5,131 bases of DNA. It comes from Bacillota bacterium. Its GTDB lineage: Bacteria > Bacillota > UBA4882 > UBA8346. Shown here piece by piece: positions 1 through 5,131 of the stretch (the stretch's first letter is position 1; every line of letters starts with the position of its first letter). The stretch spans positions 1 through 5,131 of the forward strand of contig DNPQ01000566.1 in NCBI GenBank assembly GCA_003501335.1, read 5' to 3'. Below the pieces are notes generated by a model. That model did no database searches. It saw only the letters and a list, made by a program, of their open reading frames with translations, and was not told where the DNA came from. The position numbers and the translations under genes are program-made.

Positions 1-315
1 CATTATGACCCGTACTGGAACCAAGAAAATCATCCCAGCATGCGGACTATCTGTGGCCATTCCGATATTGATGCTGCAGAATTTACTGGCCTATCCGGAA
101 GTGCGCCTTTTCGTCCGGCCGGTGCTTTCGATGGTAAAGTCACCTGCAGTGAACTGGCCAACAATTTTAGTTTTTGGGCCAGGTTCGGCCGGGCCTGCGG
201 CGAACCGTTCAATGCTAAAGATTTTTTGGGAAGAAACCCTCAATGGAATTGGCTGCAAGGGTATCTAAAAGATCGGCCTTCTCAACCTTGGACATTATTT
301 AGGGCCAAAGCCTAA
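1..315 (+). CDS. C-terminal part of a probable C45/phospholipase B-like Ntn-hydrolase (5' end outside window)
   Basis: The frame is open from the first base of the window to a TAA at 313-315 and gives 104 residues, so the gene begins to the left of the window. The visible part contains SMRTICGHSD near residues 13-22, a glycine-rich AGAFDGKVT segment near 43-51, then FWARFGRACGEPF and a terminal DRPSQPWTLF. From memory, this order (an S-R-x-D-like motif, then a G-x-D-x-KVT motif, then a PF motif) matches the C-terminal end of phospholipase B-like and C45 autoproteolytic acyltransferase/hydrolase proteins. These are amide or ester hydrolases that cut themselves to expose an N-terminal nucleophile. 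The nucleophile region is not in view, so activity and substrate cannot be judged. It is the only gene on the + strand here and converges on the methyltransferase remnant 35 bases away. No clear terminator follows it. The coding call is good; the family call is moderate. Confidence 0.55.
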   Translation, partial: HYDPYWNQENHPSMRTICGHSDIDAAEFTGLSGSAPFRPAGAFDGKVTCSELANNFSFWARFGRACGEPFNAKDFLGRNPQWNWLQGYLKDRPSQPWTLFRAKA

Positions 316-350
316 CCATCCTGGAAACAGTTATTCACCTGTATTCGGCT

Positions 351-698
351 TCAACTTTTTTCCCCAACAACTAGATAAGCCAGGCCATTATAAACTTCGT
401 ATTCTTTCACGCGGGCCAATCCATCCGGAACGGCCGGTCTGGTTGAGAAATCCGGGATTCATTTTAATCAAGATTCTTTTCCTCCTGTTATTGATAGCTA
501 AATTTGGTGTAAATCCTTCATCACCCCAGGCGACGATCGCCTTTTTGGGTTACTCTGATAAACTCCTCAACCGCTTTTTGCGATTCATTGAAAAGATTCA
601 CACCGTCAAAATGATACACCGTATCAAATGCTTCATCGCCGAAAGGTAACTATTGGATGTTGCCGTAGATCAGTTGAATATGTGGATCTTTTAAAAAA
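351..698 (-). pseudogene. Decayed class I SAM-dependent methyltransferase, C-terminal remnant
   Basis: No intact frame covers this stretch, but the minus strand reads as a methyltransferase C-terminal half when three frames are joined. The first part reads HIQLIYGN, then an in-frame TAG (650-652), then LPFGDEAFDTVYHF and AVEEFIRVTQKG. This is the usual LPF-x-D-x-x-FD and E-x-x-RV-x-K-x-G pattern of Methyltransf_11-type enzymes. A frameshift near 533-540 leads into AIVAWGDEGF and IKMNPGFLNQ. A second shift near 430-445 leads into VPDGLARVKEYEVYNG and LAYLVVGEKS, ending at TGA 351-353. The N-terminal part with the SAM-binding glycine motif is absent; the remnant begins directly at the end of the membrane protein gene. 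At least one stop and two shifts argue against a single sequencing error, although assembly errors cannot be excluded. Any product would be non-functional. Confidence 0.72.
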
Positions 699-1337
699 TC
701 ACTTCCTATGCCAATACCATTTGGGAAACACATAAGAAAACACCAACAATAACGGACTGGAGATATTACTATACACTGTACTGATTGTGTAATAAACTTC
801 CACGGGTGCTGAATGTAATAATATCATCCGCAACAGCGCCTGAGTGATATTTAAGACTCCCCACGCCGCCGTGAGAATTTGCCAAGCCGATTTATATTTA
901 CGGGTAGACCTAAAATCTTCAGAGAATAATCCTAAATGCGAATCCTCAACGATTACTTGGATTAACGGTCTCGGAGTAAACAAAGATCCACAAAAAATCA
1001 AAGCATATAAAATATCGATTACTATCGGTGAAATCAAATAGAAAGTAGGGCTCTGTGAAATGATGGTGCCGACCAAACCAATCGCTGAAAAAATCCCGGC
1101 CAGTAAGGCTAGTACATTCACTTTATGCTCCCGGATGAGTTTAATGACCACCACACAAACACACCAGCAGCCGGACAAAATAATTCCACCTAGAGTCATC
1201 CTCAAATACCTAAAAATATAAAATATCAGTAAAGGGACAATTGCGCTAACCATAAATTCCCGATTAAATATATTGCTGAGAACAGATGGTTTCTGATGGT
1301 TTGATCCCTCTAAGTTAAGATTTTCACTATTGGCCAT
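699..1337 (-). CDS. VC0807-like integral membrane protein
   Basis: A 212-residue protein with a polar N-terminus of about 27 residues followed by roughly six hydrophobic segments (about 28-45, 48-65, 73-93, 97-117, 151-174 and 183-204). A cytoplasmic-looking charged loop lies at about 131-150. The SLFTPRPLIQV motif near 118-128 and the overall pattern resemble VC0807-family proteins, which are distantly similar to septation protein A; their molecular role is not established. The frame stays open upstream to 1586, but that part overlaps the FMN reductase gene and is very basic. The ATG at 1335-1337 is chosen because a GGAG (1345-1348) sits seven bases before it. The start overlaps the last 11 bases of the reductase gene, which implies translational coupling and a shared transcript. 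No terminator is visible after the stop, and the methyltransferase remnant follows at once. The gene call is strong; the family is moderately sure and the function unknown. Confidence 0.8.
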   Translation of the reverse strand: MANSENLNLEGSNHQKPSVLSNIFNREFMVSAIVPLLIFYIFRYLRMTLGGIILSGCWCVCVVVIKLIREHKVNVLALLAGIFSAIGLVGTIISQSPTFYLISPIVIDILYALIFCGSLFTPRPLIQVIVEDSHLGLFSEDFRSTRKYKSAWQILTAAWGVLNITQALLRMILLHSAPVEVYYTISTVYSNISSPLLLVFSYVFPKWYWHRK

Positions 1338-2070
1338 CTCTATTCTCCATTCCCTCATTCTTAGTGCCTTGATTGATTGCCGCTTGCCATCCGGCATTGG
1401 CCTTTTGCTGATATTCCAGTGGATCCATAAGATCTTTATCAATAATCGCTTGGTTGGTAGGTTTGATATGACCAAGTTCGGCAACTTCCCTTCCGGCGCT
1501 CCGGACTGCCGTAAAAAATGGTGATAACGTCTCTGATAAATTCGGATTTTGCAAAATTCCCCCCTGCGCCGATAGAATGGCCGCATTTAATTTTCCTCTA
1601 GTCATCACTTTAAAAGTCTCCAGCAAACCGGAGAAATTGTAAGTGCCGGGAAAGCCGCAGCTCGAGATAACCACACTCATCCTGGATCGCTCCCTCTCAT
1701 TCCGTGCATTATGGAAATAACGTCCATCTTGGGCTTCAATAGCCGGAGTCACTAAAGAAATATTACGATCCAAAAAATCCTTCATCAAACCGGTTACCGT
1801 AAAACAATATAATGGTGTTGCATAAACCAACATATCCGCTGTAAAAACTTTTTCCAATAATTGCGGCATATCATCGTGATGCACACAAATTCCCGGTGTC
1901 CGAGTCCAGCAAGAAAAACAACCCCGGCAATGATTGATCTTTTTGTCTTTAAGATAAATGATTTCAGTTTCAGCCCCGGCATCCTGGGTTCCCTCCAAAA
2001 AAGGTCCCAAGATACGCTCGGTATTCCCTTCCCGGCCCCGGGGGCTTCCATTGATGGCTAATACTTTCAT
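1327..2070 (-). CDS. Flavodoxin-fold NAD(P)H-dependent FMN reductase, iron-sulfur flavoprotein-like
   Basis: A 247-residue cytoplasmic flavoprotein. The N-terminus MKVLAINGSPRGREGNTERI is the FMN phosphate-binding loop of the NADPH-dependent FMN reductase / flavodoxin-like family. ATPLYCFTVTGLMKDFLDR near residues 84-102 is the second conserved flavin-side motif. Between them, C48-x2-C51-x2-C54-x7-C62 fits the compact cysteine motif of archaeal and clostridial iron-sulfur flavoproteins (Isf), which holds a [4Fe-4S] cluster; whether a cluster is bound here is inference. Such proteins move electrons from NAD(P)H or ferredoxin to FMN and on to small acceptors such as quinones, oxygen species or xenobiotics. 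The start has AAAGGAG (2082-2088) 11 bases upstream. The gene lies 24 bases after the PadR gene and its end overlaps the membrane protein gene, so it is the middle gene of an operon. The C-terminal 40 residues or so are polar and less typical. The physiological substrate cannot be read from the sequence. Confidence 0.9.
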   Translation of the reverse strand: MKVLAINGSPRGREGNTERILGPFLEGTQDAGAETEIIYLKDKKINHCRGCFSCWTRTPGICVHHDDMPQLLEKVFTADMLVYATPLYCFTVTGLMKDFLDRNISLVTPAIEAQDGRYFHNARNERERSRMSVVISSCGFPGTYNFSGLLETFKVMTRGKLNAAILSAQGGILQNPNLSETLSPFFTAVRSAGREVAELGHIKPTNQAIIDKDLMDPLEYQQKANAGWQAAINQGTKNEGMENRDGQ

Positions 2071-2094
2071 TTGAATTCCAGCTCCTTTATCTTT

Positions 2095-2643
2095 TTATTG
2101 GAGGGCTTCTAACCTTTGGATAGCCTCCTTGCACCAGGCTACTGTCGTTTCCTCATTTTTGATGCCAAAATCAACTGTCAGACTCCAAAATAACGCTTTC
2201 CGGTTTAGTCCATTTTCCGTAGAAAATTTTTGAAATAGCTTCTCTGAAATTTGACGCCTGTTTTCCAGTTCCTGCTCTGCCAGTTGCAAGCGTTGTTTAA
2301 GCTGTATAATGATTTGTTCTTTATCGATGTTGGCGCCGAAAAAAATTTTGATCAGGAATGCGCTCCGATACGGCTGCGGTTCTATCGGTTCAGCCAGCCA
2401 TCTTTGTAGTTCCGCCCTCCCTTGATCGGTAATATGATAAATCTTGGCATTGGGTGAAGAGTCCTGGTACTTCACCTCCATTGTCAACAGCCCTTCCTCC
2501 TTCATCTGATTTAAAGTGGGATAAATCTGGCTTAGACTGGCATTCCAAAAATTACGGATCGATTCGTCAAAAAATTGTTTTAATTGATAGCCAGTCAGGC
2601 TCTCATAATTTAAAAAGCCCAACAAGGCATGTTTGAGTGACAT
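2095..2643 (-). CDS. PadR-family transcriptional regulator
   Basis: A 182-residue protein with the PadR winged helix-turn-helix at about residues 4-80: LKHALLGFLNYESLTGYQLK, then the SQIYPTLNQMKEEGLL recognition helix and the wing ending in YHITDQGRAELQRWL. The second half (about 93-178) is helical and charged, fitting the Vir_act_alpha_C dimerisation domain found in long (subfamily 1) PadR proteins such as PadR itself. These proteins bind operator DNA as dimers and release it on binding small, often aromatic, molecules. The start is supported by GGAGG (2651-2655) seven bases upstream. It is the first gene of a three-gene operon with the FMN reductase and the membrane protein. The promoter's -10 box lies in a perfect palindrome, so it probably represses its own operon. 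The inducer is unknown. Confidence 0.94.
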   Translation of the reverse strand: MSLKHALLGFLNYESLTGYQLKQFFDESIRNFWNASLSQIYPTLNQMKEEGLLTMEVKYQDSSPNAKIYHITDQGRAELQRWLAEPIEPQPYRSAFLIKIFFGANIDKEQIIIQLKQRLQLAEQELENRRQISEKLFQKFSTENGLNRKALFWSLTVDFGIKNEETTVAWCKEAIQRLEALQ

Positions 2644-2681
2644 AAACTTTCCTCCATCTTTCGACTATATAATCTTATATG

Positions 2682-2699
2682 TATATAATTAATTATATA
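2682..2699. repeat. Perfect 18-bp palindrome over the padR -10 box, candidate operator
   Basis: TATATAATTAATTATATA is identical to its own reverse complement over all 18 bases, centred between 2690 and 2691. It covers the predicted -10 hexamer (2692-2697) of the padR operon. A dimeric regulator bound here would block RNA polymerase, so autorepression by PadR is the simplest reading. The base composition is pure A/T, where palindromes also arise by chance, and it does not match the ATGT-N8-ACAT consensus described for PadR. Confidence 0.5.
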
Positions 2700-2719
2700 T
2701 AGAAATAATTATATGTCAA
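2692..2719 (-). promoter_or_regulatory. Sigma-A/sigma-70 type promoter of the padR operon
   Basis: On the minus strand a perfect -35 TTGACA (2714-2719) is followed by a 16-base spacer and a perfect -10 TATAAT (2692-2697). Transcription should start near 2685, giving a leader of about 40 bases before the padR ATG. The spacer is one base short of the ideal 17, but both hexamers are consensus, so the promoter should be strong unless repressed. Confidence 0.8.
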
Positions 2720-2762
2720 TCAAAAAATAATTAGACATCTATAAATATCCATCCTATATGTC
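2713..2762. promoter_or_regulatory. Alternating ATGTC / GACAT half-sites at and upstream of the padR -35 box
   Basis: ATGTC occurs at 2713-2717 and 2758-2762, with the inverse GACAT at 2734-2738 between them. The left copy overlaps the -35 box. The first and last copies are part of a longer TATATGTC, and a third TATATGT occurs at 2676-2682, next to the 18-bp palindrome. PadR-type operators are described as ATGT/ACAT half-sites, but normally eight bases apart; here the gaps are 16 and 19 bases. Possible binding sites for the adjacent PadR protein, at low confidence. Confidence 0.35.
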
Positions 2763-2802
2763 CCATTAGTGCGGATACACTGCCATATTCATGGTAAGGG
2801 AT

Positions 2803-2841
2803 AAAAAAAGAACGTGGCAGATTTTATACTTCGCCGCGTTC
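2803..2841 (-). terminator. Rho-independent terminator of the TetR gene
   Basis: On the minus strand, GAACGCGGC (2841-2833) and GCCACGTTC (2818-2810) form a nine-pair stem with one G-T wobble, closing a 14-base loop. Seven T residues (2809-2803) follow directly. It lies 65 bases beyond the TetR stop codon and upstream of the padR promoter, so it separates the two transcription units. Confidence 0.85.
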
Positions 2842-2905
2842 ACAATAGCAATTCATTGGATATTTTAATGATAATCCTCCATACCTTCGAGGACATCCTT
2901 TAAAC

Positions 2906-3505
2906 TTATTTGTTTGCTTGATTGAGATAAGTACCTATCAGTCTCTGCGTCATATCTTTCATGTCTACGATAATGTCACTTTGGCCATCGCGAAGACTCC
3001 AATCGAAAATAACACCCCTAGCCGCCACAAAAAGTTGTTCAGTAATTTTTTCCGGAGTTTCACTATTAATAATTTCTCCTGCGACTTGCCCCTGTCTCAA
3101 TATTTCAGTTAACAAATCCTGCATCGCCCGGCCGTGAGTCAAAAACATTTTATTGGTTGGTACATAGAGATTACGGACCATTTCAAGACCATCATCTATC
3201 GAAAGCTGACCATAAAGGGCAAAATAGGCTATTACTCTTGAAGCGCAGCTTTCGTGCCGGTCAAGTAACTCAGGAACTTTGGCCTTAAAATATTCATCCC
3301 CTTGCCGGTAAATCTCGACAAACAGGTCAAATTTGGACTGAAAATAATGATAATACGTACCAACTGAAACCCCTGCTTTTTTGGCAATCTGATCGACGGT
3401 TACATTTTCATAGCCATATTTCTCAATCAGTTTGACTCCGCCCTGATAAATTCTTTTTTTAGTACACAAAGCCTGTTTTGAGCGATTGGTTAATTTTTTC
3501 CCCAT
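2906..3505 (-). CDS. TetR/AcrR-family transcriptional regulator
   Basis: A 199-residue DNA-binding protein. The TetR helix-turn-helix lies at about residues 19-62: an IYQGGVKLIEKYGYENV helix, then TVDQIAKKAGVSVGTYYHYF and SKFDLF, a close match to the family pattern. The remaining 130 residues are helical and variable, as expected for the ligand-binding and dimer domain, so the ligand cannot be predicted. The frame is open up to 3544, but the ATG at 3503-3505 is chosen: it has AAGGAG seven bases upstream, and the longer version would start upstream of the promoter's -10 box. It lies 120 bases downstream of the ene-reductase gene on the same strand, has its own promoter, and ends in a clear terminator. 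It most likely controls itself and perhaps the adjacent ene-reductase, which is inference from position. Confidence 0.93.
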   Translation of the reverse strand: MGKKLTNRSKQALCTKKRIYQGGVKLIEKYGYENVTVDQIAKKAGVSVGTYYHYFQSKFDLFVEIYRQGDEYFKAKVPELLDRHESCASRVIAYFALYGQLSIDDGLEMVRNLYVPTNKMFLTHGRAMQDLLTEILRQGQVAGEIINSETPEKITEQLFVAARGVIFDWSLRDGQSDIIVDMKDMTQRLIGTYLNQANK

Positions 3506-3507
3506 GG

Positions 3508-3527
3508 GACCACTCCTTACGGTGGTC
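3508..3527. promoter_or_regulatory. Inverted repeat at the TetR gene start site, candidate autoregulatory operator
   Basis: GACCAC (3508-3513) and GTGGTC (3522-3527) are perfect inverse copies around an eight-base centre. The repeat abuts the -10 box, spans the expected transcription start near 3521, and contains the ribosome binding site. Because transcription would start inside it, it is more likely a DNA operator for the TetR dimer than an RNA hairpin. Confidence 0.5.
3513..3518 (-). promoter_or_regulatory. Ribosome binding site fixing the TetR start
   Basis: AAGGAG on the minus strand lies seven bases before the ATG at 3503-3505. It supports the 199-residue start over the in-frame upstream ATGs at 3542-3544 and 3527-3529, which lie upstream of or within the -10 box. 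Confidence 0.75.
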
Positions 3528-3557
3528 ATTATACCAAATATCATGCTGAAAAATCAA
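3528..3557 (-). promoter_or_regulatory. Predicted promoter of the TetR gene
   Basis: A perfect -10 TATAAT (3528-3533) is preceded at an 18-base spacing by TTGATT (3552-3557), a four-of-six match to the -35 consensus. The leader before the ATG would be only about 15 bases. The inverted repeat directly downstream suggests repression by the gene's own product. Confidence 0.6.
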
Positions 3558-3564
3558 TCAGCCC

Positions 3565-3594
3565 GGATATAGAGAATTTCTCTCCAGAGTATCC
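3565..3594. repeat. Imperfect nested inverted repeat between the ene-reductase and TetR genes
   Basis: GGATA (3565-3569) pairs with TATCC (3590-3594), and inside it AGAGA (3571-3575) pairs with TCTCT (3579-3583) around a three-base loop. The internal loop is asymmetric. A T-rich stretch follows on the minus strand only after about 13 bases. It could be a weak terminator for the ene-reductase gene or a regulatory site; neither reading is strong. Confidence 0.3.
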
Positions 3595-3625
3595 AACCGC
3601 AAAAAACACCTTGCATATCGGTCAA

Positions 3626-5131
3626 TTAAATTTGGCTGGCCACCTCATAGGCATCCCAAATCGCGTACATAATATTGGCCACCCGGCGGGCATCACCTAA
3701 TAGATATAGCTCTGCAATCTCATCACGCAGTTCATTATAGAGCGCATTTTCAGCGGTATAACCAACCGCCGCAATGACCGTATCCGCTTTTACTCCTTGA
3801 GTTCCCTCCGGCATTTCCACCTCAAGTGAATTACCATCATAACCTTTTGCCTTTGCCGAGGTTAAAGTGTGAATGCCTTTAAAAGGAATCAATGCAGCCA
3901 ACATTTCGCTGTTGGCATGACATAATGGCGCATTAACAGCCAATATTTTCGGCAAGGCTTCGATAACTGTTACATTTTTATTTTGATCACGCAGCCACAA
4001 GGCCAACTCACAACCAACCAATCCGCCGCCGATAATCGCCACATCCTGCCCTGCTTTTACCTTGCCAAGTAACACATCGGCAGCCGAATGGACGGCTACC
4101 GAACCTAGGGTAAACAGTTTCGGCTTGGAACCGGTGGCCAAGATCACCGCCTCAGCCTTGAATTTACGGATAGCATCCATATCCATTACCGTATTAAGAT
4201 GCACCTTGACACCGAGTTCTTTCAGTTCATGAGTATACCAGGCAGCAAGAGCATGGTCATCCTCTTTAAAAGAAGGAACTCCGCCGGGAATCAAATTACC
4301 GCCAAGGCGGTCGGCTTTTTCATAAACCACCGGCTCGTAACCACGCAATGCTAGAACCCGGGCCGCCTCACAACCGGCCACACCCCCACCGATAATGAGG
4401 ACCCTTTTCTTTTGCGTTGTAGGAACAAGACGCTCCGTACGCTCACGACAAGCCTGAGGATTGACAGCGCAATTGAGAACCGAATATTCCTGAATACGCC
4501 CCATGCATCCTTCATGACAAGACAGACAAGGACGTATAGAAGCTGTATGACCGGCCCGCAACTTATTTACATAGTCCGGATCTGCCAGCAACGGCCTTCC
4601 CAAAGAAACAATGTCACAAGCGCCATCAGAAACAGCTTTAAAAGCTAAGTCCGGATTGTCCATCCGTCCGGCGCAAATGACTGGGACGTTTACGGCCTCT
4701 TTCACCATCTTGGCATAAGGAACATAAAGCCCCTTCTCCTGATACATCGGCGGATGGTTCCACCACCAAGCATCATAACAACCGACATCCACATCCAATG
4801 CGTCATAGCCATATTGCACCAATAACTTCGCCGCTGCAAGGCCTTCTTCGATATCTTTGCCTTTTTCGACGAATTTCTCCCCCGGCAAACCGCCGACCCG
4901 CCAATCTTTGATGAAGCTTTTAACGCTATAGCGCAGCGTAACCGGAAAATCCTTACCGCAGGTCTTTTTAATCTCGTCGAGAATTTCACGGGCAAAACGC
5001 AAACGGTTTTCCAGACTACCGCCATATTCATCCGTGCGTTGATTGAAAAAAGCAATCGCGAACTGATCAATCAAATATCCCTCATGCACCGCATGAATCT
5101 GTACCCCGTCAAATCCGGCCCGTTTGGCATT
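3626..5131 (-). CDS. FMN/[4Fe-4S]/FAD ene-reductase of the BaiCD / 2-enoate reductase family (5' end outside window)
   Basis: The frame enters from the right edge and gives 501 residues to a TAA at 3626-3628; about 150 N-terminal residues are probably missing. The Old Yellow Enzyme barrel is visible first: AGFDGVQIHAVHEGYLIDQF, then RTDEYGGSLENRLRF, VTLRYSVKSF, and the phosphate-binding AGRMD and SLGRPLLADP. Next comes C-x2-C-x3-C-x11-C (CLSCHEGC to NCAVNP, encoded at 4469-4528), the [4Fe-4S] site. After it lie a FAD-binding VLIIGGGVAGCEAARVL, an ATGSKP motif, an inner NAD(P)-binding VAIIGGGLVGCELALWL, and the C-terminal LLGDARRVANIMYAIWDAY. This three-cofactor plan is that of 2,4-dienoyl-CoA reductase, 2-enoate reductase and the bile-acid enzymes BaiCD and BaiH. 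HAVHEGY resembles the Bai-type proteins as I remember them. The reaction should be NAD(P)H-driven reduction of an activated C=C bond, in the cytoplasm. The substrate is not determined by the sequence. A TetR gene follows on the same strand. Confidence 0.92.
   Translation of the reverse strand, partial: NAKRAGFDGVQIHAVHEGYLIDQFAIAFFNQRTDEYGGSLENRLRFAREILDEIKKTCGKDFPVTLRYSVKSFIKDWRVGGLPGEKFVEKGKDIEEGLAAAKLLVQYGYDALDVDVGCYDAWWWNHPPMYQEKGLYVPYAKMVKEAVNVPVICAGRMDNPDLAFKAVSDGACDIVSLGRPLLADPDYVNKLRAGHTASIRPCLSCHEGCMGRIQEYSVLNCAVNPQACRERTERLVPTTQKKRVLIIGGGVAGCEAARVLALRGYEPVVYEKADRLGGNLIPGGVPSFKEDDHALAAWYTHELKELGVKVHLNTVMDMDAIRKFKAEAVILATGSKPKLFTLGSVAVHSAADVLLGKVKAGQDVAIIGGGLVGCELALWLRDQNKNVTVIEALPKILAVNAPLCHANSEMLAALIPFKGIHTLTSAKAKGYDGNSLEVEMPEGTQGVKADTVIAAVGYTAENALYNELRDEIAELYLLGDARRVANIMYAIWDAYEVASQI

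Noticed and set aside
5..268. 87-residue plus-strand frame overlapping the hydrolase tail
   Set aside because: It is a shadow in another frame; the frame running from base 1 to 315 has the coherent conserved motifs.
321..360. Possible terminator after the hydrolase (short CTG-GAAA-CAG stem and a T run at 355-361)
   Set aside because: The stem has only three pairs and is separated from the T run by about 24 bases.
443..649. 68-residue plus-strand frame
   Set aside because: It lies antisense to the methyltransferase remnant, whose translated motifs are recognisable, and has no ribosome binding site or familiar motif.
1338..1586. N-terminal extension of the membrane protein frame
   Set aside because: It overlaps the conserved reductase gene, is unusually basic, and the ATG at 1337 has a well-placed GGAG.
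2840..2896. 18-codon minus-strand frame between the TetR gene and its terminator
   Set aside because: No properly spaced ribosome binding site and it runs into the terminator stem; most likely untranslated 3' leader.
3506..3544. 13-residue upstream extension of the TetR protein
   Set aside because: It would place the start codon upstream of the -10 box, while the ATG at 3505 has AAGGAG at ideal spacing.
4702..5070. 122-residue minus-strand frame inside the ene-reductase
   Set aside because: Arg- and Met-rich shadow of the conserved Old Yellow Enzyme barrel in another frame.
5087..5089. Apparent start codon GTG of a 487-residue version of the ene-reductase
   Set aside because: The frame continues upstream to the window edge with conserved AGFDGVQIHA, so this GTG is an internal valine.

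Overview
The window looks like chromosomal DNA of an anaerobic Bacillota (Firmicutes), most likely a clostridial or Negativicutes-type organism. The reasons are strong AGGAGG-type ribosome binding sites, a textbook TTGACA/TATAAT promoter, moderate GC with very AT-rich intergenic DNA, and a BaiCD/2-enoate-reductase-type flavoenzyme with a [4Fe-4S] cysteine motif, typical of anaerobes. No mobile element, CRISPR array, tRNA or rRNA was recognised.

Layout from left to right. Positions 1-315 (+ strand) hold the C-terminal end of a probable Ntn-hydrolase of the C45/phospholipase B-like type. Positions 351-698 (- strand) hold a decayed SAM-dependent methyltransferase, readable only by joining three reading frames and passing one stop codon. 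Positions 699-2643 (- strand) form a compact three-gene operon read right to left: a PadR-family repressor, a flavodoxin-fold FMN reductase with a four-cysteine motif, and a VC0807-like integral membrane protein whose start overlaps the end of the reductase gene. A strong promoter upstream of padR has its -10 box inside a perfect 18-bp palindrome, which suggests autorepression. Positions 2803-2841 are a rho-independent terminator for the next gene upstream. Positions 2906-3505 (- strand) are a TetR-family regulator with its own promoter and an inverted repeat at the transcription start and ribosome binding site. Positions 3626-5131 (- strand) are a large FMN/Fe-S/FAD ene-reductase that runs off the right edge, so its N-terminus is missing.

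How the genes may work together (inference): two regulator-plus-flavoenzyme modules lie side by side on the same strand. In each, a small-ligand-type repressor (PadR or TetR) probably controls an adjacent redox flavoprotein, as expected for responses to xenobiotic or unsaturated substrates. I see no evidence for a wholly new system. The points most worth a second look are the methyltransferase remnant, the two regulator control regions, the cysteine motif of the FMN reductase, and the unknown substrate of the ene-reductase.
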